Positions 37,774 through 45,847 of a DNA stretch of 64,000 nt are shown piece after piece. Origin of the DNA: Paracoccaceae bacterium (GTDB lineage Bacteria > Pseudomonadota > Alphaproteobacteria > Rhodobacterales > Rhodobacteraceae); NCBI GenBank assembly GCA_019454225.1, contig CP075370.1:1044001-1108000 (forward strand), given 5' to 3'. The notes below the pieces were generated by a model. It saw nothing but the letters and a program-made list of their open reading frames with translations. It did no database searches and had not been told where the DNA came from. How positions within the stretch are numbered: the stretch's first letter is position 1; each line of letters begins with the position of its first letter. The translations under genes and the position numbers were made by a program.

Positions 37774-39184
37774 GGGTCGGGTCCTGAAGCGGCAGGTCGA
37801 CCCGGATCACCGTCTCGGCACCTTCCCGGTCATGCGCGACCTGGCCCTGGAGGCCGGCCACAAGATCATGAACCAGACGCAGTCCCACACCCCCGCCGGG
37901 CGGCAACGGCCCGGAACCCAGAAGGCGCGCTTCCATGGCCGGATCGAGGCCGGTCCCCGTGTCCCGAACGACAATGGAAAGATGACCGGCGCCATTGGCA
38001 ACACGCAGGCCGACCTTCCCGCCGTAACCTGCGGCCGCACCCGCGTTCAGGAGAAGATTCAGCACGATCTGCCGCACCGGCGCGGAAGGCTGCATCGCCA
38101 GCGAAGCGGCGGGGGCGACCACTTCCCAGTCCAAAGCCTGTGACCGGCCATGCGCCTCGGGCTCGAACAAAAGCTTCAGGTCCTCGAAGTCTTCGGGCCG
38201 CAATGGCTCCCCCGTGCGGTCAAGCCGATTCTGGTCGAGCATCGCTCGGGTCACATCCCGCAGGTGTGCCAGGCCACGGTGCATCAGGTCGGCCGACTGG
38301 CGCACGACCTCGGGCCTGTCGGCATAGGTTCGGATCGTGTCCGCCGCGTTCAGAAGGCCGCCGAGGGGGTTGTTCACCTCATGCGCAAGCGAGGACGACA
38401 GCCGCCCGAGGCTGACGAAGCGCTCCCGCTCGGCCAGCCGTCGCTCGGCCTCGGCCCGGGCCTCGACAGCGCCGGTCATCCGGTTGTAGGCGGCAATCAA
38501 CCTGATCATGCCGGGATCGCCGTGCGGCATGTTGCCGGGTGGTATGGGTTGCGGTGCGCCACGCGTTCCGTCCATCGCCTGCACCAGCAGGCCGACCGGG
38601 CGCAGGATACGCGCGACGGCCAGCCATCCGGCGAAGGCGAGGAGCAACGTGGCAAGCGCGTTTCCGGACAGCAGCCAGAGCGCGAGGCTCCGGCGTTCCG
38701 CCAGAAGGTCGCTGGCGTCCATCTCGGTCACGATACGCCCGACGGACCGGCCCTGCACGACAAGTGGCTCGACGACCCGCAGGATCGCGTCGCCCGTCAT
38801 GCGAACCGACGCGGCCGGCACGGCATCCGCCTCGAAAGGCGCAGCATCCGCGCCAACCGGTGCACGCCGAGGATCCGTCGCGGCAAGAACCCGGCCCGCA
38901 TCGTCCTGGACGACGGTCAGCAAGAGCCGTTGGCGATGTCCCGATGCCGCCGCGCGGTCGAGAATGTCGAAGACCTCCCACACATCCTGCCGCAGGACGG
39001 AAGGCCCGAGCGCCACGGACAGGCCTTCCATGTGCAGGCGCGCGGTTTCGGACAGGCGCGCATCCTGCACGCGGCCAAGCGCCGCCAGGACGCCGTAGCT
39101 CGCGACCAGCCCCAGGGCGATCATCAGGGCCGCCATGATCAGCGGCACGCGCAGGGTGATGGGCAGGTCGCGGAAGCGCCGCAT
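37766..39184 (-). CDS. aioS: Arsenite-responsive sensor histidine kinase
   Basis: Membrane sensor kinase that should pass the arsenite signal from AioX to AioR. 472 residues: transmembrane segments at about 13-35 and 168-190 enclose a periplasmic domain of about 130 residues; a HAMP-like linker follows (LAVARILRPVGLLVQAMDG). The phospho-acceptor is in SSSLAHEVNNPLGG. ATP-binding boxes are present as LNLLLNAGAAA (N), DTGTGLDP (G1) and GGVGLRLVHDL (G2). It begins four bases after the aioX stop and overlaps aioR, so the three regulatory genes are tightly coupled. Confidence 0.92.
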   Translation of the reverse strand: MRRFRDLPITLRVPLIMAALMIALGLVASYGVLAALGRVQDARLSETARLHMEGLSVALGPSVLRQDVWEVFDILDRAAASGHRQRLLLTVVQDDAGRVLAATDPRRAPVGADAAPFEADAVPAASVRMTGDAILRVVEPLVVQGRSVGRIVTEMDASDLLAERRSLALWLLSGNALATLLLAFAGWLAVARILRPVGLLVQAMDGTRGAPQPIPPGNMPHGDPGMIRLIAAYNRMTGAVEARAEAERRLAERERFVSLGRLSSSLAHEVNNPLGGLLNAADTIRTYADRPEVVRQSADLMHRGLAHLRDVTRAMLDQNRLDRTGEPLRPEDFEDLKLLFEPEAHGRSQALDWEVVAPAASLAMQPSAPVRQIVLNLLLNAGAAAGYGGKVGLRVANGAGHLSIVVRDTGTGLDPAMEARLLGSGPLPPGGGVGLRLVHDLVAGLQGQVAHDREGAETVIRVDLPLQDPTHA

Positions 39185-39187
39185 GAG

Positions 39188-40048
39188 TCAACCGTCCCCC
39201 ATTTCGGCCATCCGGGCGGCGATGCCGTCGAAGAGGGTTGGCGTGCCCGCAATGACACCGTCGAGAAACAGAAGCTGCAGCACCGTCCGTCCGACGGCGC
39301 TGTCCTTCAGCCCGCGCAGGGCGGTGCCGCAGGCAGCGATCCCGGGTTCGGCGATACGGTCTGCCCGGGCAACGAACGGCGGAAAGCCCAACCATTCCGA
39401 CCGCCCGATGACCTTCGTCTGTGCAGCCAGGTCAGGTTCGGTCTCGCTCAGGGCCTCCCAGACGTAGCCGTCGACACTGCCCGACCGGGTCAACCCGCCG
39501 GCAACCGCCCGCACCACGTTGCGGTGGCCATAGGCAAAGATCGTCCGGGCGAAAAAGCGGTCCGTTGTCTCGCCAAGGCGCGCAAGATCCGAAGCCGTGA
39601 CAAGGAAACCCGAGTTGCTGTCTGGGTCGGAGAAGGCATGCGTCCCGCCCCTCAGCTCGGCGAGTGATCCCGCCGGATCGTCCGCGTCAACGATGAGGTA
39701 GGACTGGTACAGCGGACGGCCGCGCCAGACCGGCACCCCGAGAAGCGAGAGTTTTGCCTCGTGCTGAAGATAGGGGTAGCCGCATGTCCACGCGGCATCC
39801 ACGGAACCGTCGAGAAGTGCGCCCGAGATTTCCTGATATGTGCGTCGCTGGACGAGTTCGATGTCCTGGCCCATGCCTTCCGCCAAAGCGGCGCGCAGGG
39901 CGGAAATGACCGCTGCGTCGTTGTCGAGGAAGACGGGTGTCAGAGCAAATCTGAAGGGTGCCGGGCCTTGGGCCCAGCTTCGAGTTGCAACGAAGGGCGC
40001 GGCCGACGCCGCCGCTCCCATCAGCACGGCGCGACGCGTGCTTTTCAT
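39188..40048 (-). CDS. aioX: Periplasmic arsenite-binding sensor protein
   Basis: PhnD/TRX-like periplasmic binding protein (286 residues) that in known aio systems binds arsenite and triggers AioS. A Tat-like or Sec signal (MKSTRRAVLMGAAASAAPFVATRSWAQ) is followed by FRFALTPVFLDNDAAVISALR. The only cysteine near the ligand cleft is Cys89 in WTCGYPY, in the region where AioX proteins carry their essential arsenite-binding Cys; a second Cys is at AACGTAL. SDPDSNSGFLV is a typical PhnD-family segment. ATG 40048 has a GGGGGGAAATGG context. First gene of aioX-S-R-B-A, divergent from arsR. Confidence 0.92.
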   Translation of the reverse strand: MKSTRRAVLMGAAASAAPFVATRSWAQGPAPFRFALTPVFLDNDAAVISALRAALAEGMGQDIELVQRRTYQEISGALLDGSVDAAWTCGYPYLQHEAKLSLLGVPVWRGRPLYQSYLIVDADDPAGSLAELRGGTHAFSDPDSNSGFLVTASDLARLGETTDRFFARTIFAYGHRNVVRAVAGGLTRSGSVDGYVWEALSETEPDLAAQTKVIGRSEWLGFPPFVARADRIAEPGIAACGTALRGLKDSAVGRTVLQLLFLDGVIAGTPTLFDGIAARMAEMGDG

Positions 40049-40130
40049 CCATTTCCCCCCCGGAGCGCGTCTCCCCCGCGCCACCCACGATCTCAAGCGC
40101 CACGGACTCTCTTGTCTGATGGAGGGTGAA

Positions 40131-40146
40131 ATCGTAGATCGACGAT
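40131..40146 (+). promoter_or_regulatory. Candidate ArsR operator
   Basis: Inverted repeat ATCGT-N6-ACGAT, 33 bases before the arsR start, in the 131-base gap shared with divergent aioX. It overlaps the AT-rich GATATACGG that could supply a -10. Position and form fit an ArsR/SmtB operator repressing arsR-acr3. Confidence 0.55.
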
Positions 40147-40179
40147 ATACGGAATCCTTCCGGCTTGGGAAGTGCGCCG

Positions 40180-40503
40180 ATGGCAACGGACGAGACGACA
40201 ACGGCCGCCCTGGCAAAGGCTCTCGCACATCCGGCGCGGATCCGGATCCTCCGATTGCTTCAGGCTACTCCCGGCTGCATCGGAGGCGACATCGTGGAGG
40301 CCGTCGGCCTGGCGCAGTCCACGGTGTCGGAGCACCTCCGCATCCTGAAGTCCGCAGGTGTGATCTCGGGCGAGATCGACGGGGCCCGGATTTGCTATGC
40401 GCTCAACCCGACTGCATTGGCCCCGCTGTCTGACCTGATCAAGGGGCTCACCCCTCCGCCGGACGGGGCCTGCTGCATTCCCGGAAAGAAGGAAACGGCA
40501 TGA
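40180..40503 (+). CDS. arsR: ArsR-family arsenite-responsive repressor
   Basis: 107-residue winged-helix repressor that should release its operator when As(III) binds. [18 protein letters not shown] is the dimer/HTH start and [20 protein letters not shown] the recognition helix. The common ELCVCDL metal site is missing; instead there are Cys33, Cys72 and a vicinal pair Cys98-Cys99 (GACCIPGKK) near the C-terminus, resembling the ArsR type with a C-terminal As(III) site. ATG 40180 has GGGA nine bases upstream. The stop overlaps the acr3 ATG (ATGA), so repressor and pump are coupled. Confidence 0.93.
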   Translation: MATDETTTAALAKALAHPARIRILRLLQATPGCIGGDIVEAVGLAQSTVSEHLRILKSAGVISGEIDGARICYALNPTALAPLSDLIKGLTPPPDGACCIPGKKETA

Positions 40504-41519
40504 GCCTGTTCGAGCGCTGGCTGACCCTGTGGGTCGCGCTTTGCATCCTGGCGGGGCTTGTGCTTGGCAACCTCGTGCCCGGCCTGTTCGGCGTTCTGGC
40601 GGGGCTGGAATATGCCTCGGTCAACCTTGTGGTGGCCGTGCTGATCTGGGCGATGGTCTATCCGATGATGATCGCCATCGACCTCGGCTCGCTCAAGGAT
40701 GTCGGACGGCGACCGAAGGGGCTGGTCATCACGCTGGTGATCAACTGGCTGATCAAGCCCTTCACCATGGCCGCGCTGGCCGTGCTGTTCTTCAACCACC
40801 TGTTCGCAGGGCTGGTCGACCCGGCAAAGGCCCCTGAATACATCGCGGGGCTGATCCTGCTGGGGGCCGCACCCTGCACGGCGATGGTCTTCGTCTGGTC
40901 ACAGCTGACAAAGGGCGATCCGAACTACACGCTGGTGCAGGTCTCGGTGAACGACCTGATCATGGTCGTGGCCTTCGCGCCCATCGTGGCCTTCCTGCTG
41001 GGTGTGACCGACATTTCCGTGCCATGGGAGACGCTGATCCTTTCGGTGGTCCTGTACATCGTGATCCCGCTGATTGCAGGAGCGCTGACACGCCGGGCGT
41101 TGATGGCACGCGGCGGGGACGCGGCGGTTTCGGGCTTCACGGCGCGGATCAAACCGGGTTCGGTTCTTGGCCTCTTGCTGACCGTCGTGCTTCTCTTCGG
41201 TTTTCAGGGGCAGGTCATCATCGCACAGCCGCTTCTGATCGGGCTGATCGCCGTGCCGATCCTCATCCAGTCCTACGGCATCTTCGCGCTTGGCTATGCC
41301 TGGGCCTTCGCCTGGCAGCTGCCGCACCGGGTAGCGGCGCCCTGCGCCCTGATCGGCACGTCGAACTTCTTCGAGCTTGCGGTGGCGGTGGCCATCGGTC
41401 TTTTCGGTCTGAACTCCGGTGCGGCTCTGGCGACCGTCGTCGGTGTGCTGGTCGAGGTGCCCGTCATGCTCTCGCTGGTCGCCTTCGCCAACCGCACCCG
41501 ACACAGGTTTCCGGCATGA
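40500..41519 (+). CDS. acr3: Arsenite efflux permease Acr3
   Basis: Inner-membrane arsenite exporter of the BART superfamily, 339 residues, about ten hydrophobic segments. The essential cysteine is present in [17 protein letters not shown] (Cys126), and the conserved glutamate in [30 protein letters not shown] is also typical. It exports As(III) with the proton-motive force, protecting the cytoplasm while AioBA removes arsenite in the periplasm. It overlaps arsR at the start and a 42-codon ORF at the end (both ATGA), making a three-ORF operon. Confidence 0.96.
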   Translation: MSLFERWLTLWVALCILAGLVLGNLVPGLFGVLAGLEYASVNLVVAVLIWAMVYPMMIAIDLGSLKDVGRRPKGLVITLVINWLIKPFTMAALAVLFFNHLFAGLVDPAKAPEYIAGLILLGAAPCTAMVFVWSQLTKGDPNYTLVQVSVNDLIMVVAFAPIVAFLLGVTDISVPWETLILSVVLYIVIPLIAGALTRRALMARGGDAAVSGFTARIKPGSVLGLLLTVVLLFGFQGQVIIAQPLLIGLIAVPILIQSYGIFALGYAWAFAWQLPHRVAAPCALIGTSNFFELAVAVAIGLFGLNSGAALATVVGVLVEVPVMLSLVAFANRTRHRFPA

Positions 41520-41644
41520 CCGACACGCCCAACACTGACGACGCGCTGGTGCCTGCCATTGATCGTGAACGGCTTTTCCCGCCGCCGCCCTTTCCCGGCA
41601 CGCATGATCCGGGCATCAACCGCATGTCGGCCGGGAACATCTGA
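41516..41644 (+). CDS. 42-residue ORF coupled to acr3
   Basis: Small ORF whose ATG overlaps the acr3 stop. The product begins [18 protein letters not shown], continues with a proline-rich [15 protein letters not shown] and ends INRMSAGNI. It has no signal, membrane segment or cysteine. A strong terminator follows 19 bases later, so it is inside the arsR-acr3 transcript. I do not recognise it. The overlap and position argue for translation, and a role in arsenic handling would be guesswork. Confidence 0.55.
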   Translation: MTDTPNTDDALVPAIDRERLFPPPPFPGTHDPGINRMSAGNI

Positions 41645-41663
41645 CCGTGCGGGATCGAGGCCT

Positions 41664-41695
41664 GGCCCGCTGCACGGGGGTGCGGCGGGCCTTTT
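41664..41695 (+). terminator. Rho-independent terminator of the arsR-acr3 operon
   Basis: Arms of 12 bases (GGCCCGCTGCAC / GTGCGGCGGGCC, one G-T pair), GGGG loop and a TTTT run. The remaining bases up to the next gene at 41929 hold no supported feature. Confidence 0.88.
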
Positions 41696-41928
41696 GCTGA
41701 CTGTCGCGGCCAAGCCATTGCGCGCGCTGGATTTACCGGGGCATTCCGGCGGCCGTGCCCGTCCCGCGACCGTCCCGCCCGCGTATGGCCCGCGTATGGC
41801 ATCCGTCCCGACAGGCCGCGCGCACCGCCCTGTTAACCTGCAACGGCGAATCGCCCCGCCCCGGCCTGCCGTTGACGGAATGCGGGCGCAGGCGCATGAT
41901 CGAATCGCCTGCGAATCTGGAGGATCGG

Positions 41929-42444
41929 ATGCTCCGCCTGCTGTGCACGACCGCGCCGTTTGCCCTGTTGTCCCTGGCACCTGTCCAGGCGCAGGAGTTC
42001 TATCTGGGTCTGGGTGTCGGCGCCGGGTCGATCAGCCCGTCGGGGTTCGACGACTACAACGAGCTGTCGGTGATCGGCGGCGTGCAGTATCCGGTCAGCG
42101 GCAACTTCTTTCTGGGCGGCGAGGTCGAGGCCGGGACGGCCTCGGGCAGCGCCGACATCGACGGGGTGTCGCGCCTGCGGGTGCTTGCCGGGATCAAGAC
42201 GCAGGACGTGTCGTTCTTCGTCGCGGCGGGCGCCGTGCGGATGCGCGGACCCTTTGCCGATCTGAGCGGCGAGTCGTCGGGCACCAGCTTTGGCATCGGT
42301 ATCGAGGTTCCGGTTCAGGACCGGTTCAAGCTGCGGGTCGAGGCGATCCGCGACAGCTATGACACCGGCGGGACGATCGGCAAGGTGACGCTGCCGGACT
42401 GGAAGGTCGATACGCTGCGCGTGGGCGCGTTCTTCCGTTTCTGA
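41929..42444 (+). CDS. Small outer-membrane beta-barrel protein
   Basis: 171-residue protein with a signal peptide (MLRLLCTTAPFALLSLAPVQAQ) and alternating strand pattern (EFYLGLGVGAGS, VIGGVQYPVSGNFFLGGEVEAG, SRLRVLAGIKTQDVSFFVAAGAV, GTSFGIGIEVPV) ending in the aromatic C-terminal residue typical of outer-membrane barrels (LRVGAFFRF). It fits an eight-stranded OmpW/opacity-like fold. GGAGG precedes ATG 41929. Function unknown. The adenylate-forming enzyme gene starts six bases later. Confidence 0.82.
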   Translation: MLRLLCTTAPFALLSLAPVQAQEFYLGLGVGAGSISPSGFDDYNELSVIGGVQYPVSGNFFLGGEVEAGTASGSADIDGVSRLRVLAGIKTQDVSFFVAAGAVRMRGPFADLSGESSGTSFGIGIEVPVQDRFKLRVEAIRDSYDTGGTIGKVTLPDWKVDTLRVGAFFRF

Positions 42445-42450
42445 CCTGTC

Positions 42451-43833
42451 GTGATCCTTTCGTCGTTGATGCGTCAGGCCGGGACACGGCCAGAGGCGCT
42501 TGCGCTGCTGACGGGTGACGGCCAGCGCGTCGGGTGGGCGCGGCTGTGGGCCACGGCCGAAGGCTTTGCGCGGCGGATGCGGGGCGCGGGCGCCGCGCCA
42601 GGGCAGACGGTGGCGGCATGGGTGGACAATCCGGCGGTTCAGGCCTGCATCTGGCTGGCGGCGATGCGTCTGGGCGCGCGGCCCTTGCTGGTGCCGCCTG
42701 CCGTGCTGGCGCAGACCGGGTTCCGTGCCGATCTTGCGGTCGTGCAGCCGGGCAGCGGCGGGCCTGCGCGGACGGTCGTTGCCTTCGGGCCGGACTGGTC
42801 GGCGGACCGCGACGATGGCGGCGACCTGCCGCCGGTGCCCGGGGACGAGGCCGGGCTGATCCTGGCGACATCGGGATCATCGGGTGTGCCGAAGCTGATC
42901 GGCTATGGCCCGGGCACGGCACTGGCGCGGCACCGGCTGCTGGTGCAGATGGCGGGCGCGCCGCGCGGGCCGATCATGACCTGCCTCAACATCGGGTCTG
43001 CGGCGGGGTGGCGCTATGCCTATGCGGCCTGGGCCGAGGGGCAGGCGGTGATCCTGCCTGCACCGACACCGGCGGCCACGCTGGCGCGGATCGGGGCCGA
43101 ACGGGTCGACATGATGATCGCCGCACCCGCGCAACTGGCCGAACTGTGCCGGGCGGCGGGCGGTGGCGGGCCTGGCGTGCGGATGCCGATGACGGTGGGG
43201 GCGATGTGCCCGCCCGGGCTGCCGCAGCGCGTGGAACTGGTGTTCGGGGCACCGCTGACGGTGATCTACGGCACGACCGAACTGAGCACCGTGGCACTGG
43301 GGCGGCCGGGGCAGGAGGGCGACGCCCCCGGCCAGATCGGGGCGCTGGTGCCGGGGGTGGAGGTGGAGCCGCAGCCGGGCAGCGGGCGGCTGCGCATCCG
43401 CGTGCCCGAGGCGCAGCGGACCGGGGCCTATCTGAACGCGGAGGGGCCGTTCGACGATGACGGCTGGATGCTGACGGCGGATTGCGGGCACCTGGACGGG
43501 GCAGGGCGGCTGCATCTGTCGGGGCGGGCCGATCTGGCGCTGTCCTGCGGCACGGTGACGGTGCTGCCCGAGGTGATCGAGGCCGCCGCGCTGGCGGTGC
43601 CGCATGTGACGGCGGCGGCGGCCTTTGGCGTGCCGCGCGGCGACGGCTGGGATGTGCCCTGGCTGGCGCTGGTGGCGGGGCGGGAGCTGTCGCGGTCGGC
43701 GCTGGCGGCGGCGGTGGCCGCGGCGGTGCCGGGGCTGCCGGACGTGCAGGTGCTGCGCATGGCGGCGCTGCCGCTGACGGGCGCGGGCAAGCCGGACCGG
43801 GCGGCGCTGCGGCGCCTTGCGGCCGAGGCGTGA
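42451..43833 (+). CDS. AMP-dependent acyl synthetase-like enzyme
   Basis: 460-residue ANL-superfamily protein that should form an acyl-adenylate and probably a CoA thioester. ATP-binding core ATSGSSGVPKLI, IYGTTELS, the Asp-containing DGWMLTADCGHLDGAGRLHLSGR and C-terminal PLTGAGKPDRAALRR (catalytic Lys) are present. It is shorter than usual acyl-CoA ligases (about 500-550), with reduced N-terminal part, and is extremely GC- and Ala/Gly-rich. GTG start six bases behind the barrel-protein stop. Substrate unknown. Confidence 0.85.
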   Translation: MILSSLMRQAGTRPEALALLTGDGQRVGWARLWATAEGFARRMRGAGAAPGQTVAAWVDNPAVQACIWLAAMRLGARPLLVPPAVLAQTGFRADLAVVQPGSGGPARTVVAFGPDWSADRDDGGDLPPVPGDEAGLILATSGSSGVPKLIGYGPGTALARHRLLVQMAGAPRGPIMTCLNIGSAAGWRYAYAAWAEGQAVILPAPTPAATLARIGAERVDMMIAAPAQLAELCRAAGGGGPGVRMPMTVGAMCPPGLPQRVELVFGAPLTVIYGTTELSTVALGRPGQEGDAPGQIGALVPGVEVEPQPGSGRLRIRVPEAQRTGAYLNAEGPFDDDGWMLTADCGHLDGAGRLHLSGRADLALSCGTVTVLPEVIEAAALAVPHVTAAAAFGVPRGDGWDVPWLALVAGRELSRSALAAAVAAAVPGLPDVQVLRMAALPLTGAGKPDRAALRRLAAEA

Positions 43834-43878
43834 CCCCTTGCGTTCCAGCACGGGCTGACGTAATCGGCGGGCAGGAAT

Positions 43879-43954
43879 AGGGGTATAGCTCAGTTGGTAG
43901 AGCGACGGTCTCCAAAACCGTAGGTCGCGGGTTCGAGCCCTGCTGCCCCTGCCA
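43879..43954 (+). tRNA. trnW: tRNA-Trp (anticodon CCA)
   Basis: Cloverleaf fits: acceptor AGGGGTA pairs with TGCCCCT (one G-T), D arm AGCTCAGTTGGTAGAGC, anticodon loop CTCCAAA with CCA, T arm GCGGGTTCGAGCCCTGC region, discriminator G and encoded CCA. It precedes secE as in many bacteria. Confidence 0.96.
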
Positions 43955-44057
43955 GTCCCGAACATGGCGCGATCTTTCCCCGGGCGTGTCCCCGGAAGGG
44001 CAAGTTTTCGTCAAAGTTGCAGGCGACTCTTGGTCCTGTCCGCAAGAGGAGAGCGCC

Positions 44058-44288
44058 ATGCCACTGTCCATCGCACGCATTCTTCGGGGTCTGAAGCCCG
44101 CCGCCCGGGAGCCCGGCGCGCCCGCGCCGGGGATCGTCGCGCGGCTGGCGGCGCTGCGCGGCCGCCGGGGGGGCGCGGCCGAGGAGGTGCCCGAGGCGGT
44201 GGCGCGGCGGCTGGCCGCGATGGCGCTGCACGAGCGCGCGCGCGAGGCCCGGCCGCCGGTGCGGCGGCTGATGCAGGGCATGGCGTGA
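44058..44288 (+). CDS. 76-residue Arg/Ala-rich hypothetical protein
   Basis: Small ORF with a good ribosome site (AAGAGGAGAGCGCC before ATG). The product MPLSIARILRGLKPAAREPG... is rich in Arg and Ala with possible helices AVARRLAAMALHERAREA and no membrane segment. It lies between tRNA-Trp and secE on the same strand. I do not recognise a family; strong GC content makes spurious ORFs likely, and the ribosome site is the main support. Confidence 0.5.
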   Translation: MPLSIARILRGLKPAAREPGAPAPGIVARLAALRGRRGGAAEEVPEAVARRLAAMALHERAREARPPVRRLMQGMA

Positions 44289-44378
44289 CGGCCGGGCCGC
44301 CAAGGCGCCGCCTGCCCTTGAATTCCCCCGCCCGTCCGCGTATCTGCCCCTGATCCCCGATCGCGCAGGATACCGACC

Positions 44379-44576
44379 ATGGCCAGGACCAACCCGCTCC
44401 AGTTCCTCCAGCAGGCACGCGCCGAGGTCGGCAAGGTCGTCTGGCCGACGCGGCGCGAGGTTCTGCTGACCACGATCATGGTCTTCATCATGGCGGCGCT
44501 GACCGCCACGTTCTTCTCGCTGGTCGACCTTTCGATCCGCTGGGGCCTGAGCCTGATGCTCGGCGCCGTGGGGTGA
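44379..44576 (+). CDS. secE: Preprotein translocase subunit SecE
   Basis: Single-span SecYEG subunit, 65 residues. NPLQFLQQARAEVGKVVWPTRREVLLTTIMVF is the conserved SecE amphipathic helix and WPTRREV hinge; the transmembrane segment follows at about 32-58. It stands between tRNA-Trp and nusG as expected. A terminator-like hairpin lies between it and nusG. Confidence 0.96.
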   Translation: MARTNPLQFLQQARAEVGKVVWPTRREVLLTTIMVFIMAALTATFFSLVDLSIRWGLSLMLGAVG

Positions 44577-44640
44577 CACGCATTTCGCCTTGAACTCCGG
44601 GCGCGGGGGCGGTATCGCGACCCCCGTTCCGGCGACATCG

Positions 44641-44671
44641 GCGCGCAGCGATTCGGGTTGCGCGCTTTTTT
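44641..44671 (+). terminator. Terminator-like hairpin between secE and nusG
   Basis: GCGCGCAGC / GTTGCGCGC (nine pairs, one G-T) and a run of six T. Another GGGGG/CCCCC hairpin lies just upstream (about 44606-44626). The position inside the usual secE-nusG unit suggests termination or attenuation, with nusG-rplK transcribed partly from a promoter downstream. Confidence 0.75.
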
Positions 44672-44744
44672 CGTTCCGGTGGGCCCTGGCGGGTCCGGCA
44701 GAACATAGACCCGGCCAACCGGGGACAGAGGGGATGCGGCAGGC

Positions 44745-45278
44745 ATGGCGAAGCGGTGGTATTCGGTGAGTGTTCTCTCGAACTTCGAGAAGAAGATCGC
44801 CGAACAGATCAGGCAGGCCGTGGTTGATGCGGGCCTTCAGGACGAGATCGAAGAGGTGCTGGTGCCCACCGAAGAGGTGATCGAGGTGCGGCGCGGCAAG
44901 AAGGTGACGAGCGAGCGGCGCTTCATGCCCGGCTATGTGCTGGTGCGCATGGAGATGAGCAACCGCGGCTATCACCTGATTTCCTCGATCAACCGGGTGA
45001 CCGGGTTCCTGGGGCCGCAGGGCAAGCCGATGCCGATGCGCGACGAGGAGGTCAACGCGATCCTGAACCGCGTCGAGCAGGGCGAGGTCGCGCCGCGCAA
45101 CCTGATCCGGTTCGACGTGGGCGAGAAGGTGAAGGTGACCGACGGACCCTTCGAGGGCTTCGAGGGGATGGTCGAGGACGTGGACGAGGCGCACAGCCGC
45201 CTGAAGGTGTCGGTGTCGATCTTCGGCCGTCCGACGCCGGTGGAACTGGAATTCACGCAGGTGTCGAAAGGCTTCTGA
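44745..45278 (+). CDS. nusG: Transcription termination/antitermination factor NusG
   Basis: 177-residue factor that binds RNA polymerase through its NGN domain (RWYSVSVLSNFEKKIAEQI... MPGYVLVRMEM) and Rho or S10 through the KOW domain (DVGEKVKVTDGPFEGFEGMVEDVD). Both domains are complete. ATG 44745. The L11-L1 genes follow after 111 bases. Confidence 0.97.
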   Translation: MAKRWYSVSVLSNFEKKIAEQIRQAVVDAGLQDEIEEVLVPTEEVIEVRRGKKVTSERRFMPGYVLVRMEMSNRGYHLISSINRVTGFLGPQGKPMPMRDEEVNAILNRVEQGEVAPRNLIRFDVGEKVKVTDGPFEGFEGMVEDVDEAHSRLKVSVSIFGRPTPVELEFTQVSKGF

Positions 45279-45389
45279 GTGGGCAACCGTGGGAGGCGAG
45301 CGCCGGGGCGACCCGGTGACGGACCGAACCACTAAACCGCGCCTGACCGCCCGACAGGGCCGGGGCGCAGTGAGAAAGGAGCGGCCATC

Positions 45390-45842
45390 ATGGCCAAGAA
45401 GGTAATCGGAAGCCTGAAGCTGATGGTGAAGGCCCAGCAGGCCAACCCGTCGCCCCCCGTGGGCCCGGCGCTGGGCCAGCGCGGCCTGAACATCATGGCG
45501 TTCGTGAAGGAATTCAACGCCAAGACCGCCGAGATCGCGCCGGGCACCCCGACGCCGGTGGTCATCACCTACTATCAGGACAAGAGCTTCACGCTGGAGT
45601 TCAAGACGCCGCCCGCGTCCTTCCTGCTGAAGCAGGCGGCCGGCCTGCCGCCGGTCGGCAAGCGCAACCGCGCCAAGGGGTCGGCCAAGCCGGGCCGCGA
45701 CGTGGCGGGAACGGTGACCGTGGCGCAGATCCGCAAGATCGCCGAGACCAAGATGAAGGACCTGAATGCCAATGACATCGAGGGGGCGATGCAGATCATC
45801 CTCGGGTCGGCCAAGTCCTGCGGCATCGAAGTGAAGGGCTGA
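45390..45842 (+). CDS. rplK: 50S ribosomal protein L11
   Basis: 150-residue protein of the GTPase-associated centre. [25 protein letters not shown] is the universal L11 opening, and CGIEVKG the usual end. GAAAGGAG precedes ATG 45390. The 111-base leader (GTGGGAGGCG at about 45289 and GAACCAC at about 45327) could hold the L1-responsive control site known from other bacteria; that is inference. rplA starts six bases after the stop. Confidence 0.98.
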   Translation: MAKKVIGSLKLMVKAQQANPSPPVGPALGQRGLNIMAFVKEFNAKTAEIAPGTPTPVVITYYQDKSFTLEFKTPPASFLLKQAAGLPPVGKRNRAKGSAKPGRDVAGTVTVAQIRKIAETKMKDLNANDIEGAMQIILGSAKSCGIEVKG

Positions 45843-45847
45843 GCATC

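Noticed and set aside
43879-43954. tRNA-Trp as an integration site for an island
   Set aside because: No integrase and no second copy of the tRNA 3' end near the other side of the accessory block.
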